A stretch of 64,000 nt of DNA from an uncultured Rhodospirillales bacterium (lineage in GTDB: Bacteria; Pseudomonadota; Alphaproteobacteria; CACIAM-22H2). The DNA is taken from positions 1-64,000 of the forward strand of contig CALANV010000017.1 in assembly GCA_937926175.1 (NCBI GenBank), read 5' to 3'. Numbering within the stretch: the stretch's first letter is position 1; every line of letters begins with the position of its first letter. This document shows positions 44,373 through 52,865 of this stretch, in pieces. The notes under the pieces were generated by a model, which ran no database searches, was not told the DNA's origin, and was given only the letters and a program-made list of their open reading frames with translations. The position numbers were made by a program, and so were the translations under genes.

Positions 44373-44404
44373 AGAGACCGCGGCGTGGGTACGCCGCGGT
44401 CTCT
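44373..44404 (+). terminator. Intercistronic hairpin between dctP and dctQ
   Basis: AGAGACCGCGGCGT (44373-44386) and ACGCCGCGGTCTCT (44391-44404) form a perfect 14-base-pair stem with a GGGT loop, 37 bases after the dctP stop. No T-run follows. It most likely protects the upstream dctP message from 3' decay or partly attenuates transcription, giving more receptor than membrane subunits, as is common in transporter operons. Confidence 0.75.
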
Positions 44405-44452
44405 GCCTGTTGATTGCCGGCTTGGCGAGGGGCAGATAGCCGAGGGGAGGGG

Positions 44453-44986
44453 ATGAGCACGGATCCGGTAAACCGACCCGGCCCGGCGAATGCGTGGGCG
44501 CGGGTCGGTCGTGTTTCGGCGGCCGTTTCGAGGTGGATCGGCTATGCAGCGCTGATCACGATGACGGTGTTGATCATCGCCGATGTCGTGGGGCGCACCT
44601 TTCTCGGCCGGTCGCTGCTCGTCGCGGGTGAGCTGTCGGGCTACGCTCTCGTCGCCCTCGTGTTCGGTGGCCTCGCCTTCGCCGAGTCGGAAGGAAAGCA
44701 CATCATCATAACGATCGTGACGGATCGGCTCGCGCCGATGCTGCAGCAGGCACTTTTGCTCGTCGTCATGCCGGCAGGGGCGGTCGTCGCGGCCTGGCTA
44801 ACGTGGTTCACTTTTCTGCCGGTGCATCAGGACTTCGAACTGGGAACGACATCGCTCGCCGGCAGCGGCCTTCCCGTTTGGCTGCCCGAGGCGCTGATTC
44901 CGCTTGGCTTCCTCCTTCTTACCGTACAGCTGACGCTGCGGACGCTCGAGCTCTGGGCCGGTTTCGTCGCGGCGCACAGGGGTTGA
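44453..44986 (+). CDS. dctQ: TRAP transporter small permease DctQ (system A)
   Basis: A 177-residue four-helix membrane protein of the TRAP small-subunit family. Helix 1 spans YAALITMTVLIIADVVGRTF, followed by VAGELSGYALVALVFGGLAF and later IITIVTDRLAPMLQQ. ATG 44453 follows a purine-rich GAGGGGAGGGG. It pairs with DctM to form the sodium-driven carrier fed by DctP. Confidence 0.88.
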   Translation: MSTDPVNRPGPANAWARVGRVSAAVSRWIGYAALITMTVLIIADVVGRTFLGRSLLVAGELSGYALVALVFGGLAFAESEGKHIIITIVTDRLAPMLQQALLLVVMPAGAVVAAWLTWFTFLPVHQDFELGTTSLAGSGLPVWLPEALIPLGFLLLTVQLTLRTLELWAGFVAAHRG

Positions 44987-45033
44987 GCACGACACCCTGA
45001 CCATCACCGCTGCAGGCTGGATGAGGCACACCA

Positions 45034-46335
45034 ATGAATGATCCGATCCTCGCGGCGCTGCTGATCCTCGGGTTGTCGCTCGTCTTCATGGCGCTCGGTG
45101 TCTGGGTAGCACTGGCGCTCATGCTATCCGGCCTTTTCGGCCTCTGGATCTTCCACGGCAGCATCGAGATCGCGAGCAACGTCTTTTTCGACAGCACGAA
45201 CAGTTTCACGCTGACGGCCGTTCCGCTCTTCATCCTGCTCGGCGAGATTCTGGTGCGCTGCGGCGCATCCGAATCGATCTATCGCGGCACGAGCCGTCTG
45301 CTGTCCTGGGCGCCGGGCGGCCTGTTGCACGCGAACATGGCGAGCTGCGCGCTGTTCGCCGCCATCTGCGGATCGAGCCCTGCCACCGCGGCGACGATCG
45401 GCACCGTCGCCATCCCGGCGCTCGACAAACGCGGCTACGACCGACGCATCACGCTCGGCTCGCTCGCGGCCGGCGGCACGTTGGGCATCCTTATTCCGCC
45501 CAGCATCAACATGATCATCTATGGAATGGTCGCCAATGCGTCGGTCGGGCAGCTGTTCATCGGCGGCGTCGTGCCCGGCATTCTGATGACGCTTGCGTTC
45601 ATGGCCTACATCGCCGTGCGGGCCGTACTCAACCCTGCGATGGCGCCGCGCGAGTATGACTTGTCCCTTTCGGGGGCCATGCGCGGTCTGATCGAACTCT
45701 GGCCCGTCTGGTTCCTCGGAATCGTCGTTCTGGGCGGGATATTTCTCGGCATCTTCACGCCGACCGAGGCTGCCGCCGTCGGCGTGGCCGGCGCGCTGCT
45801 GATTGCGGCCATGATGGGGCAGTTGACGTTGCGAACGCTCCTCGAGGCCATGCGCAACACCGTGGCGATCAGCAGCATGGTGCTGTTCGTCTATGTCGGC
45901 GCCATGGTGCTCAGCAACTTCTTCGGGGTCATGGGCGTCCCGCAGATGGCGGCCGACCGGGTCCTTTCGGCCGAGCTCGGCCCCTATTTGGTGCTCGCTG
46001 CCGTCTTCCTGCTCTATCTTTTCCTCGGATGTTTTCTCGACGGCATATCGATGATGGTGCTGACGGTCCCGACCGTGCTGCCGATTCTCGAGGCGCTCGG
46101 ATTCGACCGCATCTGGTTCGGTGTCGTGCTCGTGGTCCTGTGCGAAATCGGCATGATCACGCCGCCGATGGGCCTCAACCTTTTCGTGATCCAAGGCATC
46201 TCCGGCAGGCCGCTCTACGAAGTCGTTGCCGGCGTCATGCCGTTCTTTTTCCTGATGCTCTTGTGTCTTGGCTTGCTGACGGTCGTGCCCGACCTCGTGC
46301 TTTGGCTTCCGCGCACGCTCGGGACAGGTATCTGA
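45034..46335 (+). CDS. dctM: TRAP transporter large permease DctM (system A)
   Basis: A 433-residue transport subunit with about twelve hydrophobic helices. FTLTAVPLFILLGEILVRCG and ICGSSPATAATIGTVAIPAL are the family hallmarks, and GILIPPSINMIIYGM and GIFTPTEAAAVGVAGALL are the repeated scoop-loop regions. ATG 45034 follows GAGG. Last gene of the presumed hyuAB-PLP-TRAP operon. An imperfect short hairpin (CCGTTG/CAACGG, 46368-46383) lies downstream. Confidence 0.94.
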   Translation: MNDPILAALLILGLSLVFMALGVWVALALMLSGLFGLWIFHGSIEIASNVFFDSTNSFTLTAVPLFILLGEILVRCGASESIYRGTSRLLSWAPGGLLHANMASCALFAAICGSSPATAATIGTVAIPALDKRGYDRRITLGSLAAGGTLGILIPPSINMIIYGMVANASVGQLFIGGVVPGILMTLAFMAYIAVRAVLNPAMAPREYDLSLSGAMRGLIELWPVWFLGIVVLGGIFLGIFTPTEAAAVGVAGALLIAAMMGQLTLRTLLEAMRNTVAISSMVLFVYVGAMVLSNFFGVMGVPQMAADRVLSAELGPYLVLAAVFLLYLFLGCFLDGISMMVLTVPTVLPILEALGFDRIWFGVVLVVLCEIGMITPPMGLNLFVIQGISGRPLYEVVAGVMPFFFLMLLCLGLLTVVPDLVLWLPRTLGTGI

Positions 46336-46394
46336 TCCGGGTTACAGCGAGCTTCGACTGACGCGTTCCGTTGCGCGCAACGGGGTTCCGGAGC

Positions 46395-47293
46395 TTATTC
46401 GGCCGCCGCGGAACGGTAGTCGCATCCGCGGAGGTCGGCGAGAAGACCTGGACCGGTCGGTTGCCAGCCGAGGCGTTGCCGCGTACATGTGCTCGATGCC
46501 GGCATGTCGAGCCCGGCGAACATTGCCAACCAGCCAAAATGATCCGCCGCTGCGGCCGGCGACAACGACACCACCGGCGCGCCGAGTCCGGCGCCGATGG
46601 CGTCGGCAATACCACGCATCGGCACACCTTCCTCGGCGACCGCGTGATAGCGTGCGCGCCCTCGTGCCGCTCCAGCGCCAAGCGATAAAGGCGGGCGACG
46701 TCCGTGACATGCGCCGCCGGCCAGCGGTTGGCGCCGTCACCGACATAAGCCGATACGCCTTTTGTGCGCGCAAGATCGATCAACCAGGTGATGAGTCCCT
46801 GCTTCACGGTGTCATGCACCTGCGGCAGCCGCACTACGGCGACCGAAACACCCTTCGCCGCGATCTCGGCTGCCGCCTGCTCGGATGCGGCACGGGGGGC
46901 ATGATGCCAGTCGATCGCTTGCTCGATCGCCGGGGCGCCGACCCTCGTGATACCCATGCCGATGACCGAGGTAACGATGAATGGGCGATCCGAGCCGGCA
47001 AGAACGGCGCCCATGGCCCGTATCGCCCGCCGGTCCTTTTCGCAGTTTTCGGCATAGCGGGAGAAGTCATGGTCGAAGGCCGTGTGGATCACCGCGTCGG
47101 CCCGGACAGCACCACGCGCGATGATGTCCGTGTCCTTGAGCATACCCCGAAGTACTTCGGCGCCGGCCTTCTCGAGCCGCTGCGCACCGTTATCCGATCG
47201 AGCGAGCCCCAGCACTTGATGGCCGGCACCGATAAGCTCGGTCACGATCCGCGAACCAATGAAGCCGGTCGCGCCGGTCAGAAAGACACGCAT
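46395..47293 (-). pseudogene. NAD(P)-dependent extended-SDR oxidoreductase, frameshifted
   Basis: The first about 210 residues are a normal atypical extended SDR (MRVFLTGATGFIGSRIVTEL, then TAFDHDF and FIVTSVIGMG). At about 46653-46659 the frame changes. The expected continuation, beginning RYHAVAEEGVPMRGIADAIG and ending with TRQRLGWQPTGPGLLADLRG, is found in another frame running to the TAA at 46395. The junction lies in GGGCGCGCACG, where an extra GC dinucleotide would account for it. Without a shift the protein runs into an arginine-rich, non-homologous tail. It diverges from a frameshifted LysR gene. Confidence 0.8.
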
Positions 47294-47484
47294 GGAAACC
47301 TCCAGGCTTGAGTCTGTCACGGCCATCAGGCGTCGTCGGTGCGCCACGCCGCCACTCCTCTTGGGTCCGTCGGCGGAGAAGCACTGGCAAACGGCGACGA
47401 CGGGAGCGGCGTTGCGCATCGGCGGCTCCGGATTGCCCGGTCACCGTACCCATGCGTTTGCATTCGCAAGATGCCGCAACTAGC

Positions 47485-48398
47485 ATGCTGAACATGCATC
47501 GACCGAATGCACGGCTCGATCAGCTCGACCTGAAAACGCTGCGCTTGCTCGCGGCATTGCTCGACATCGTAAGCATTACCCGTGCCAGTGAGATGCTGGA
47601 GTTGAGCAGCCTGCCGCAAGCCGCGCCGTCGCTCGCCTCAGGCAGGCGCTCGGTGATCCGCTGATCGTTCGCACCAGCAAGGGCTATGCACTGACGGCCC
47701 GGGCCGAGGCGCTGCAACCTCTCGTGGCCGATGTTCTGACCGTACTCGGATGGATGGCCGAAGGAGACGGATTCGATCCGGCAACGTCGCAGCGCACTTT
47801 CCGCATCGCCGCGACGGATTACGGGTCGGTGGCGGTATTGGGCCCGCTTGCCGCACAGGTGGCGCGCGAAGCATCGGGCGTGTGCCTGGACGTGATACCC
47901 TTCGGGCCAACCACCTTGGTGGACCTTGAAAACGGCGCTCTCGACTGCGCGCTCGACGCTGACGTCGACGATCTTCCGCCGGATTTCCACTATCGCGAGC
48001 TGTTTCGTGACGGTTATGCCTGCATCCTCCGGCGCGGGCATCCGTGCCTCGCAAAGGAAGGAGATATTCTCCGGCACATTGCCGCCACGCCACAGGTGAT
48101 CATGATGTATCCGGAAGGCGGGCGCATGGTCGCCAACGAAGTGCTGCGGAACCTCGGTATGGCGCCGGCGGCGACGGCCCTGCGCACGCCCTACTTCATG
48201 TCCACGCCGTGGATCATTGCCGAGAGCAACTTGGTCATATGCGTTCCACGGCGTCTGGCCGAGAGACTTGCAAGCGTTGCGGCACTTGAGATTCTGCCCC
48301 TGCCGGACGTCCCGAGCTTTTCCTTCTGCCTGATCTGGCATGAGCGGGTGCACCGTGATCCCGGAATGCGATGGATCCGGAGTCTCTTGCGCTTCTAG
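47485..48398 (+). pseudogene. LysR-family regulator, frameshifted in the DNA-binding domain
   Basis: The N-terminus LDQLDLKTLRLLAALLDIVS is a normal LysR start. After LEL the sequence expected to read SQPAASRAVARLRQALGDPL is present only after adding one base: the DNA reads TTGAGCAGCCTGCC where TTGAGCCAGCCTGCC would keep the frame. The shift is at about 47607 and the rest continues intact (TFRIAATDYGSVAVLGPLAA to SLLRF) in the second frame. As written, only a 60-residue peptide with half an HTH is made. It is the likely former regulator of the divergent frameshifted SDR. Confidence 0.82.
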
Positions 48399-48657
48399 CT
48401 CGGCTTTCAAGTTCGTTCGGGGAGCGTTTCGCGAGAACTCCAAGGATCGCTCCTCAGGACAAGGCAGGCCGCAGGAATCGATCAAACGTGGCCGCTCGTA
48501 GGGAGTCGAATCGGGCCGAGGCCGCGTCCCTTTCGTTGCGCCCCGCCATGGTAGCGTTGCTCACCGGCACCACCGGCCAGGGGGCTGCTGACAGAAGCTC
48601 GCAAAACTTCACGCCGGTTCGAACAACCGACGGTCGTCGCCGCGGAAGCGTTGCTGC

Positions 48658-49587
48658 CTAAGCGAGTACGCTTTCGAGAACTTTCGGCTTGGGCTCGCTG
48701 GCGGACTTGCGCCGCATGCGCAGGACGTCCCGTTTTGGCGGCACCTTGAAGAGGCGCGCATATTCGCGCGTGAACTGCGAGACGCTCTCGTAGCCGACCT
48801 CGAATGCCGCGGTGCTCGCCGAAAAGCCTTCGTCGAGCATGAGGCACCGCGCCTCGATGAGGCGCAGGCGCTTCTGGTACTGCCCCGGCGTCAACGAGGT
48901 CATCGTCTTGAAGTGTTTGTGAAATGCGGTGAGGCTCATCGCCGCCGCGTTGGCCGATCGCTCGACGGCTATGCGGGAACGATACTCTTTCCTGAGGATC
49001 GCGATGGCGGCGGCCAGGCGGCCGGCATGGCTGTGGGGGTCCGCGAGCGTCTGCAGCACGGCGCCATGCGGGCCCGACAGGAGCCAGTAGTGAAATTCCC
49101 GCATGATGCCGGGATACAACAGCGGTATTGCATGGGGCCGATCCAAAAGGCGCATCAGGCGGGATGCACAGTCCAGCATTGCCGCCTCGGTACTCTCGGC
49201 GAACAGGGTTTGCCTTGGCGACGAGTGACGGGATAAGGCATTGCCCACATGTGCCGCAACTTCGCGCAGGAGCGTCATCTCCAGCTCGACGGAGATCGCG
49301 AGATATGGCGCATCCCGGCTTGCCTCCACGATGCGCCCGACCACCGGCATGTCGGCTGAGACGATGACCGATTGTCCGCCGGCGATCACGTGCTGCTCGG
49401 TTCCGACCGTCATGCGTTTTGCGCCCTGCAGCACGAAGCAGACGAGCGGCCGGTAGGCGGCGTGCAGGTCGCCGGCGGGTTCTTCGACGCACATCATCTT
49501 CAGCCCGGGCACGGGTGTCATGGCGACGCCGTCGCGGTTCGCGTGTTGTCGTGCATAGGTGCGGACGGCTTGCCTGAGCTCATTCAT
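48658..49587 (-). CDS. AraC-family transcriptional regulator
   Basis: A 309-residue protein. The N-terminal half (PLVCFVLQGAKRMTVG, then GGQSVIVSADMPVVGRIVEA) is an AraC_N-type sensor domain, and the C-terminal third contains two HTH motifs (ANAAAMSLTAFHKHFKTMTS, then TAAFEVGYESVSQFTREYAR). The ATG at 49587 (MNELRQAV) fits, although the frame remains open far upstream. It diverges from an SDR pseudogene, and AraC/SDR pairs of this kind are common. It appears intact. Confidence 0.92.
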   Translation of the reverse strand: MNELRQAVRTYARQHANRDGVAMTPVPGLKMMCVEEPAGDLHAAYRPLVCFVLQGAKRMTVGTEQHVIAGGQSVIVSADMPVVGRIVEASRDAPYLAISVELEMTLLREVAAHVGNALSRHSSPRQTLFAESTEAAMLDCASRLMRLLDRPHAIPLLYPGIMREFHYWLLSGPHGAVLQTLADPHSHAGRLAAAIAILRKEYRSRIAVERSANAAAMSLTAFHKHFKTMTSLTPGQYQKRLRLIEARCLMLDEGFSASTAAFEVGYESVSQFTREYARLFKVPPKRDVLRMRRKSASEPKPKVLESVLA

Positions 49588-49812
49588 ATCGCTTGCTCTG
49601 CCTTTTCGGCCCGGCCGGCTGTAGCACGCCGGCGGAGGCATTTCATCGCCCCTGCAGGATAAGGCAAGTTTTGTGCGGGCCATGGCAAGCCGCCTCGCCC
49701 GCTCTCGCGGTAGAAAACGCCGGACAACGTGGACGCTTTCGATACCCGCCGCCAGGCGGGCGGACATGGAAGAAAGCGCAGCCGTCCGCAGATCGAGTTG
49801 GAGAGAGACGAC

Positions 49813-50555
49813 ATGAAGACGACGGGAAACACCATTCTCACAACCGGTGGCGGCTCCGGAATCGGCTGGATGCAGGCGCAGCGTTTCAATGCGCTTGGAA
49901 ATGCGGTAATCGTCGCAGGTCGGCGCGCCGAGGCGCTGAAGGAAACGATCGCCGGCCGCCGCGACATGTACGCGGTGGTGGTCGACGTCGATGACCCTGC
50001 CCAGATCACCGAACTCGCCCGCCGGGTCGTGGCCGAGCATCCGGCACTGAACGTACTCGTCAATAATGCCGGTATCATGCGTCGCGAGGATCTGACGAGG
50101 AAACGCGACCTGAGCGACGCAGAGCATACGGTCATCACCAATCTTCTGGCACCGATCCGGCTGACGAACGAACTGATCGATCATCTCGTCGCGCAGCCGG
50201 ACTCGGCCATCGTGAATGTAAGCTCGGGTCTGGCTTCGTACCGATGAGCCGCACGCCGACCTACAGCGCCACGAAGGCGGCGCTCCACTCCTATACGGTC
50301 TCGCTGCGCGAACAGCTCAAAGGAAAGGTCGAGGTCATCGAGCTCGTGCCGCCCGGGGTGCAGACGGAACTCACGCCCGGTCAGTCGACGCGCGAAGGCT
50401 ATATGCCGTTGGACGCCTTCATCGACGAGGTAATGTCGCTGTTTCGCGGGCAGCCGACGCCCGGCGAGATCCTGGTTGAACGGGTCGGCTTTCTGCGCTG
50501 GGCGGAGCGCAACGGGAACTTCGACAAGGCCGTCGAAATGCTCGGTGCAGCCTGA
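49813..50555 (+). pseudogene. SDR-family oxidoreductase, frameshifted
   Basis: The N-terminal part is a normal SDR (NTILTTGGGSGIGWMQAQRF, NNAGIMRREDL, NVSSGLA). At about 50235 a single T appears to be missing: GGCTTCGTACCGATGA would read GGCTTTCGTACCGATGAGC in a continuous gene. As written, translation stops at the TGA at 50245-50247. The rest (MSRTPTYSATKAALHSYTVS with the catalytic Tyr and Lys, to FDKAVEMLGA) continues in the next frame. The split removes the active site from the N-terminal product. Start ATG 49813 follows GGAGAGAG. Confidence 0.85.
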
Positions 50556-50573
50556 ACGAAGCCTGACGGGCGG

Positions 50574-50608
50574 CGTGGCATTCACGGTGTAACGCCGTGA
50601 ACGCCACG
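50574..50608. terminator. Hairpin between convergent SDR pseudogene and azoR
   Basis: CGTGGCATTCACGG (50574-50587) pairs with CCGTGAACGCCACG (50595-50608) at 13 of 14 positions around a 7-base loop. It lies 18 bases after the SDR stop and 63 bases after the azoR stop. No T-run is seen. Likely a bidirectional terminator. Confidence 0.55.
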
Positions 50609-50671
50609 TCGCTTTGCTCACTTCGCCGGTCGCGACCGGCGGTTCTGCTGTTCCGCAATGCCCGCGTCCAT

Positions 50672-51289
50672 CTAGGCGGCGCGGGCCAACTCCTTTGCAC
50701 GGGCCAGAGCCGAAGCGATGGCCTTTTGGGCAGCTTCGGGGCCGAGGGCTACTCCTTCGACATAGATGACGTCCACGTCGGTCATTCCCATGAAGCCGAG
50801 AACCGTCTTGAGATAAGGGACGGCATGGTTCATGGCCTGGGCCGCGCCTTCGGAGTAAATGCCGCCGGAGGCCACGACGAGATAGACCTTCTTGCCGGTG
50901 ACGAGACCCACCGGGCCATCTTCGGTGTAGCGGAAGGTGAGGCCGGCACGGGCGACATGGTCGATCCAGGTCTTCAATGTGGACGAAATGCCGAAATTGA
51001 TGATCCCGGTCGCGATCACGACGATATCCGCAGCCAGGAGTTCGGCCACGAGCCTGTCGGAATATTCGATCGCGGCCGCTTCTTCCGCGTTGCAGGCCGC
51101 GGCAGGCTTGCGCATGGCTTCGATGGTCACTCTATCGAGATGCGGGATCGGACGGGTCCCGACATCGCGATGAATGACGGTGGCATTGCCTCTTTTCGTC
51201 CGCAGCGTGTCGACCAGATCAATCGCCACCTTGGTGGAGAGCGATTCGTCGCCGCGCGGACTGGAGGTGACCAGCAGAATGGTGGACAT
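50672..51289 (-). CDS. azoR: FMN-dependent NADH-azoreductase
   Basis: A 205-residue flavodoxin-like quinone/azo reductase. SSPRGDESLSTKVA at the N-terminus is the FMN phosphate loop, INFGISSTLKTWIDHVARAG and VVASGGIYSEGAAQ form the FMN and substrate pocket. Such enzymes reduce quinones and azo bonds with NADH and protect against thiol and electrophile stress. The ATG at 51289 is immediately divergent from a LysR gene, the probable regulator. Confidence 0.93.
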   Translation of the reverse strand: MSTILLVTSSPRGDESLSTKVAIDLVDTLRTKRGNATVIHRDVGTRPIPHLDRVTIEAMRKPAAACNAEEAAAIEYSDRLVAELLAADIVVIATGIINFGISSTLKTWIDHVARAGLTFRYTEDGPVGLVTGKKVYLVVASGGIYSEGAAQAMNHAVPYLKTVLGFMGMTDVDVIYVEGVALGPEAAQKAIASALARAKELARAA

Positions 51290-51409
51290 GCTTTTTTCCC
51301 TCGTCCTCGGAAAGGGGGTTGCCCGGTGGCGACAGACTTATGTCTGGAGGATGATCCAGAAAACCGATAAAAGATCGACAATATCTATCGACGTATTGGA
51401 TGGTTTGGC
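51290..51409. promoter_or_regulatory. azoR/LysR divergent control region
   Basis: The 120 bases between the two start codons include an AT-richer segment with a near direct repeat, ATCGACAATAT and ATCGACGTAT, at about 51374-51396. It is the best candidate LysR site here, but I could not fit a clean T-N11-A palindrome. Confidence 0.3.
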
Positions 51410-52429
51410 ATGGATGCCAACCCGACCCTCGACCAGCTCCAGGTCTTCCTCACGGTGGTGGAGGCCGGCAGTTTCTCGGCCGCCGCACGCGTACTGAACC
51501 GCGCGCAGTCGGTGGTGAGCTACACCATCGCCAATCTCGAGGCGCAGCTCGAAGTTCAACTCTTCCAGCGCGGCGGTTCGCGCCAGCCGAAGCTGACGGA
51601 GGCGGGCAAGGCCCTGTTGACCGATGCCCGCCGTATTGTTGCCGACCTGGAGGCGATGCGCGCGCGGGCAAAGAGCATCAAACAAGGGGTCGAGGCGGAG
51701 GTCTCGCTCGCCATCAGCGTCATGGTGCCGTCGCAAGCCGTCGTCGCCGCGCTGCGCGCTTTCCGCGAGAGGTTTCCGATGGTCTCGCTCAATCTCACCG
51801 TCGGCGAACTCGGCATGGTCATCGACCGGGTACGGAGCGGGAAGGTGGACGTCGGTATCAGCGGTTCACTTCTGGTGCGGGATGATCGGGTCGTCACGGA
51901 GAAGATCGGGCATTCCTTCATGGTGCCGGTTGCCGCTGCCGATCATCCCCTGGGGCGCCTCGAGCGGCCCCTGACGATCGCCGACGTGCGCGAGGAGGTG
52001 CAGATCGTCGTGACGGACAGTTCCGGCATCACGAAAGGACGCGATTTCAATGTCCTTTCCTACAAGACCTGGCGCGTCAGCGACGTTGCGACGAAGCACC
52101 AGCTTATCAGGGGCGGTCTTGGATGGGGCGGGCTGCCGGCCGCGCTGGTGAAGGACGACATCGCAAACGGCAAGCTCGTCGCCTTGCAGCTCGATGCCTA
52201 TGAGGTGGGCGAGTACCCGCTTTATGCGTTTCGCCGCTCCGCCAATCCGCCCGGTCCGGCGGCCGGCTGGCTCATCGAGGCGTTCCGGCAGCAGCTATCG
52301 AGGTGTCCCGACGTCGTCGATCTCTCGGCGCTGCGCAGGCGCAACGATCCCGGCCGACCGGCGCGAGATCGAGGCGTTCATCGACGTGGTCGCGCGCGAG
52401 CGGGCGCGCCCGGAACCGCCATGATGTGA
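51410..52429 (+). CDS. LysR-family transcriptional regulator, probable C-terminal frameshift
   Basis: The first about 300 residues are a typical LysR protein (LDQLQVFLTVVEAGSFSAAA, RAQSVVSYTIANLEAQL, then an effector-binding domain ending IEAFRQQLSRCPDVV). The last about 30 residues as read (NDPGRPARDRGVHRRGRARA onward) are arginine-rich and unlike the family. In the frame ending at 52426 the same bases read IPADRREIEAFIDVVARERA, with much higher third-position GC. A single-base indel near 52325-52340 probably changed the tail. DNA binding should be unaffected. Probable regulator of azoR. Confidence 0.82.
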   Translation: MDANPTLDQLQVFLTVVEAGSFSAAARVLNRAQSVVSYTIANLEAQLEVQLFQRGGSRQPKLTEAGKALLTDARRIVADLEAMRARAKSIKQGVEAEVSLAISVMVPSQAVVAALRAFRERFPMVSLNLTVGELGMVIDRVRSGKVDVGISGSLLVRDDRVVTEKIGHSFMVPVAAADHPLGRLERPLTIADVREEVQIVVTDSSGITKGRDFNVLSYKTWRVSDVATKHQLIRGGLGWGGLPAALVKDDIANGKLVALQLDAYEVGEYPLYAFRRSANPPGPAAGWLIEAFRQQLSRCPDVVDLSALRRRNDPGRPARDRGVHRRGRARAGAPGTAMM

Positions 52430-52865
52430 CGTGACTTCCGGCCGGGGGTACTGGCTGGGCTTGCCCTGATACTGGTGTGATCGGCGGGTCCCGGCCGGGC
52501 GGCTTGCGGCGCCGGGAAATCCTTTTCCGTCCCGGCTATGTGGTCTGACTTCGGGCTGCGGGATTTGCTGGCCAAACGTCATCACGATTCGCTAGCCTTG
52601 AGACGGTCGTGCCATGATCCGTCATTTCGGCATGCGGCGGCCTGAGCACGGCTCCGCCAAGCATATGGGATTTTGGCGTGATCACGTTACCGGCACGGAA
52701 TGATGCGTATGGGGTCGATCGGCGCGGTCGCGTCGGATGCGCTGCGCCGATTGCGGCCGGTATCCTTGCCGGTCATGACATCCATCCCGTCGAAGCGGCC
52801 GGTCGTGTCGGTCCATGTCCACCACATCGGCCTGGCACGGCCCGCAGGCGCCGAAAGATCGCGTC
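52430..52865. other. 436-base intergenic region upstream of adenine deaminase
   Basis: Lies between two rightward genes. Short frames on both strands have no family resemblance or ribosome site. I looked for the conserved core of a purine riboswitch, given the adenine deaminase downstream, and did not recognise one in this GC-rich stretch. It probably contains the ade promoter. Confidence 0.4.

Noticed and set aside
48658..50184. A 508-residue form of the AraC regulator
   Set aside because: The extra upstream codons overlap the divergent SDR gene and have no domain pattern. ATG 49587 gives the usual AraC length.
52430..52865. A purine riboswitch upstream of ade
   Set aside because: No recognisable three-way-junction core or loop motif. 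The stretch is GC-rich and unstructured to the eye.
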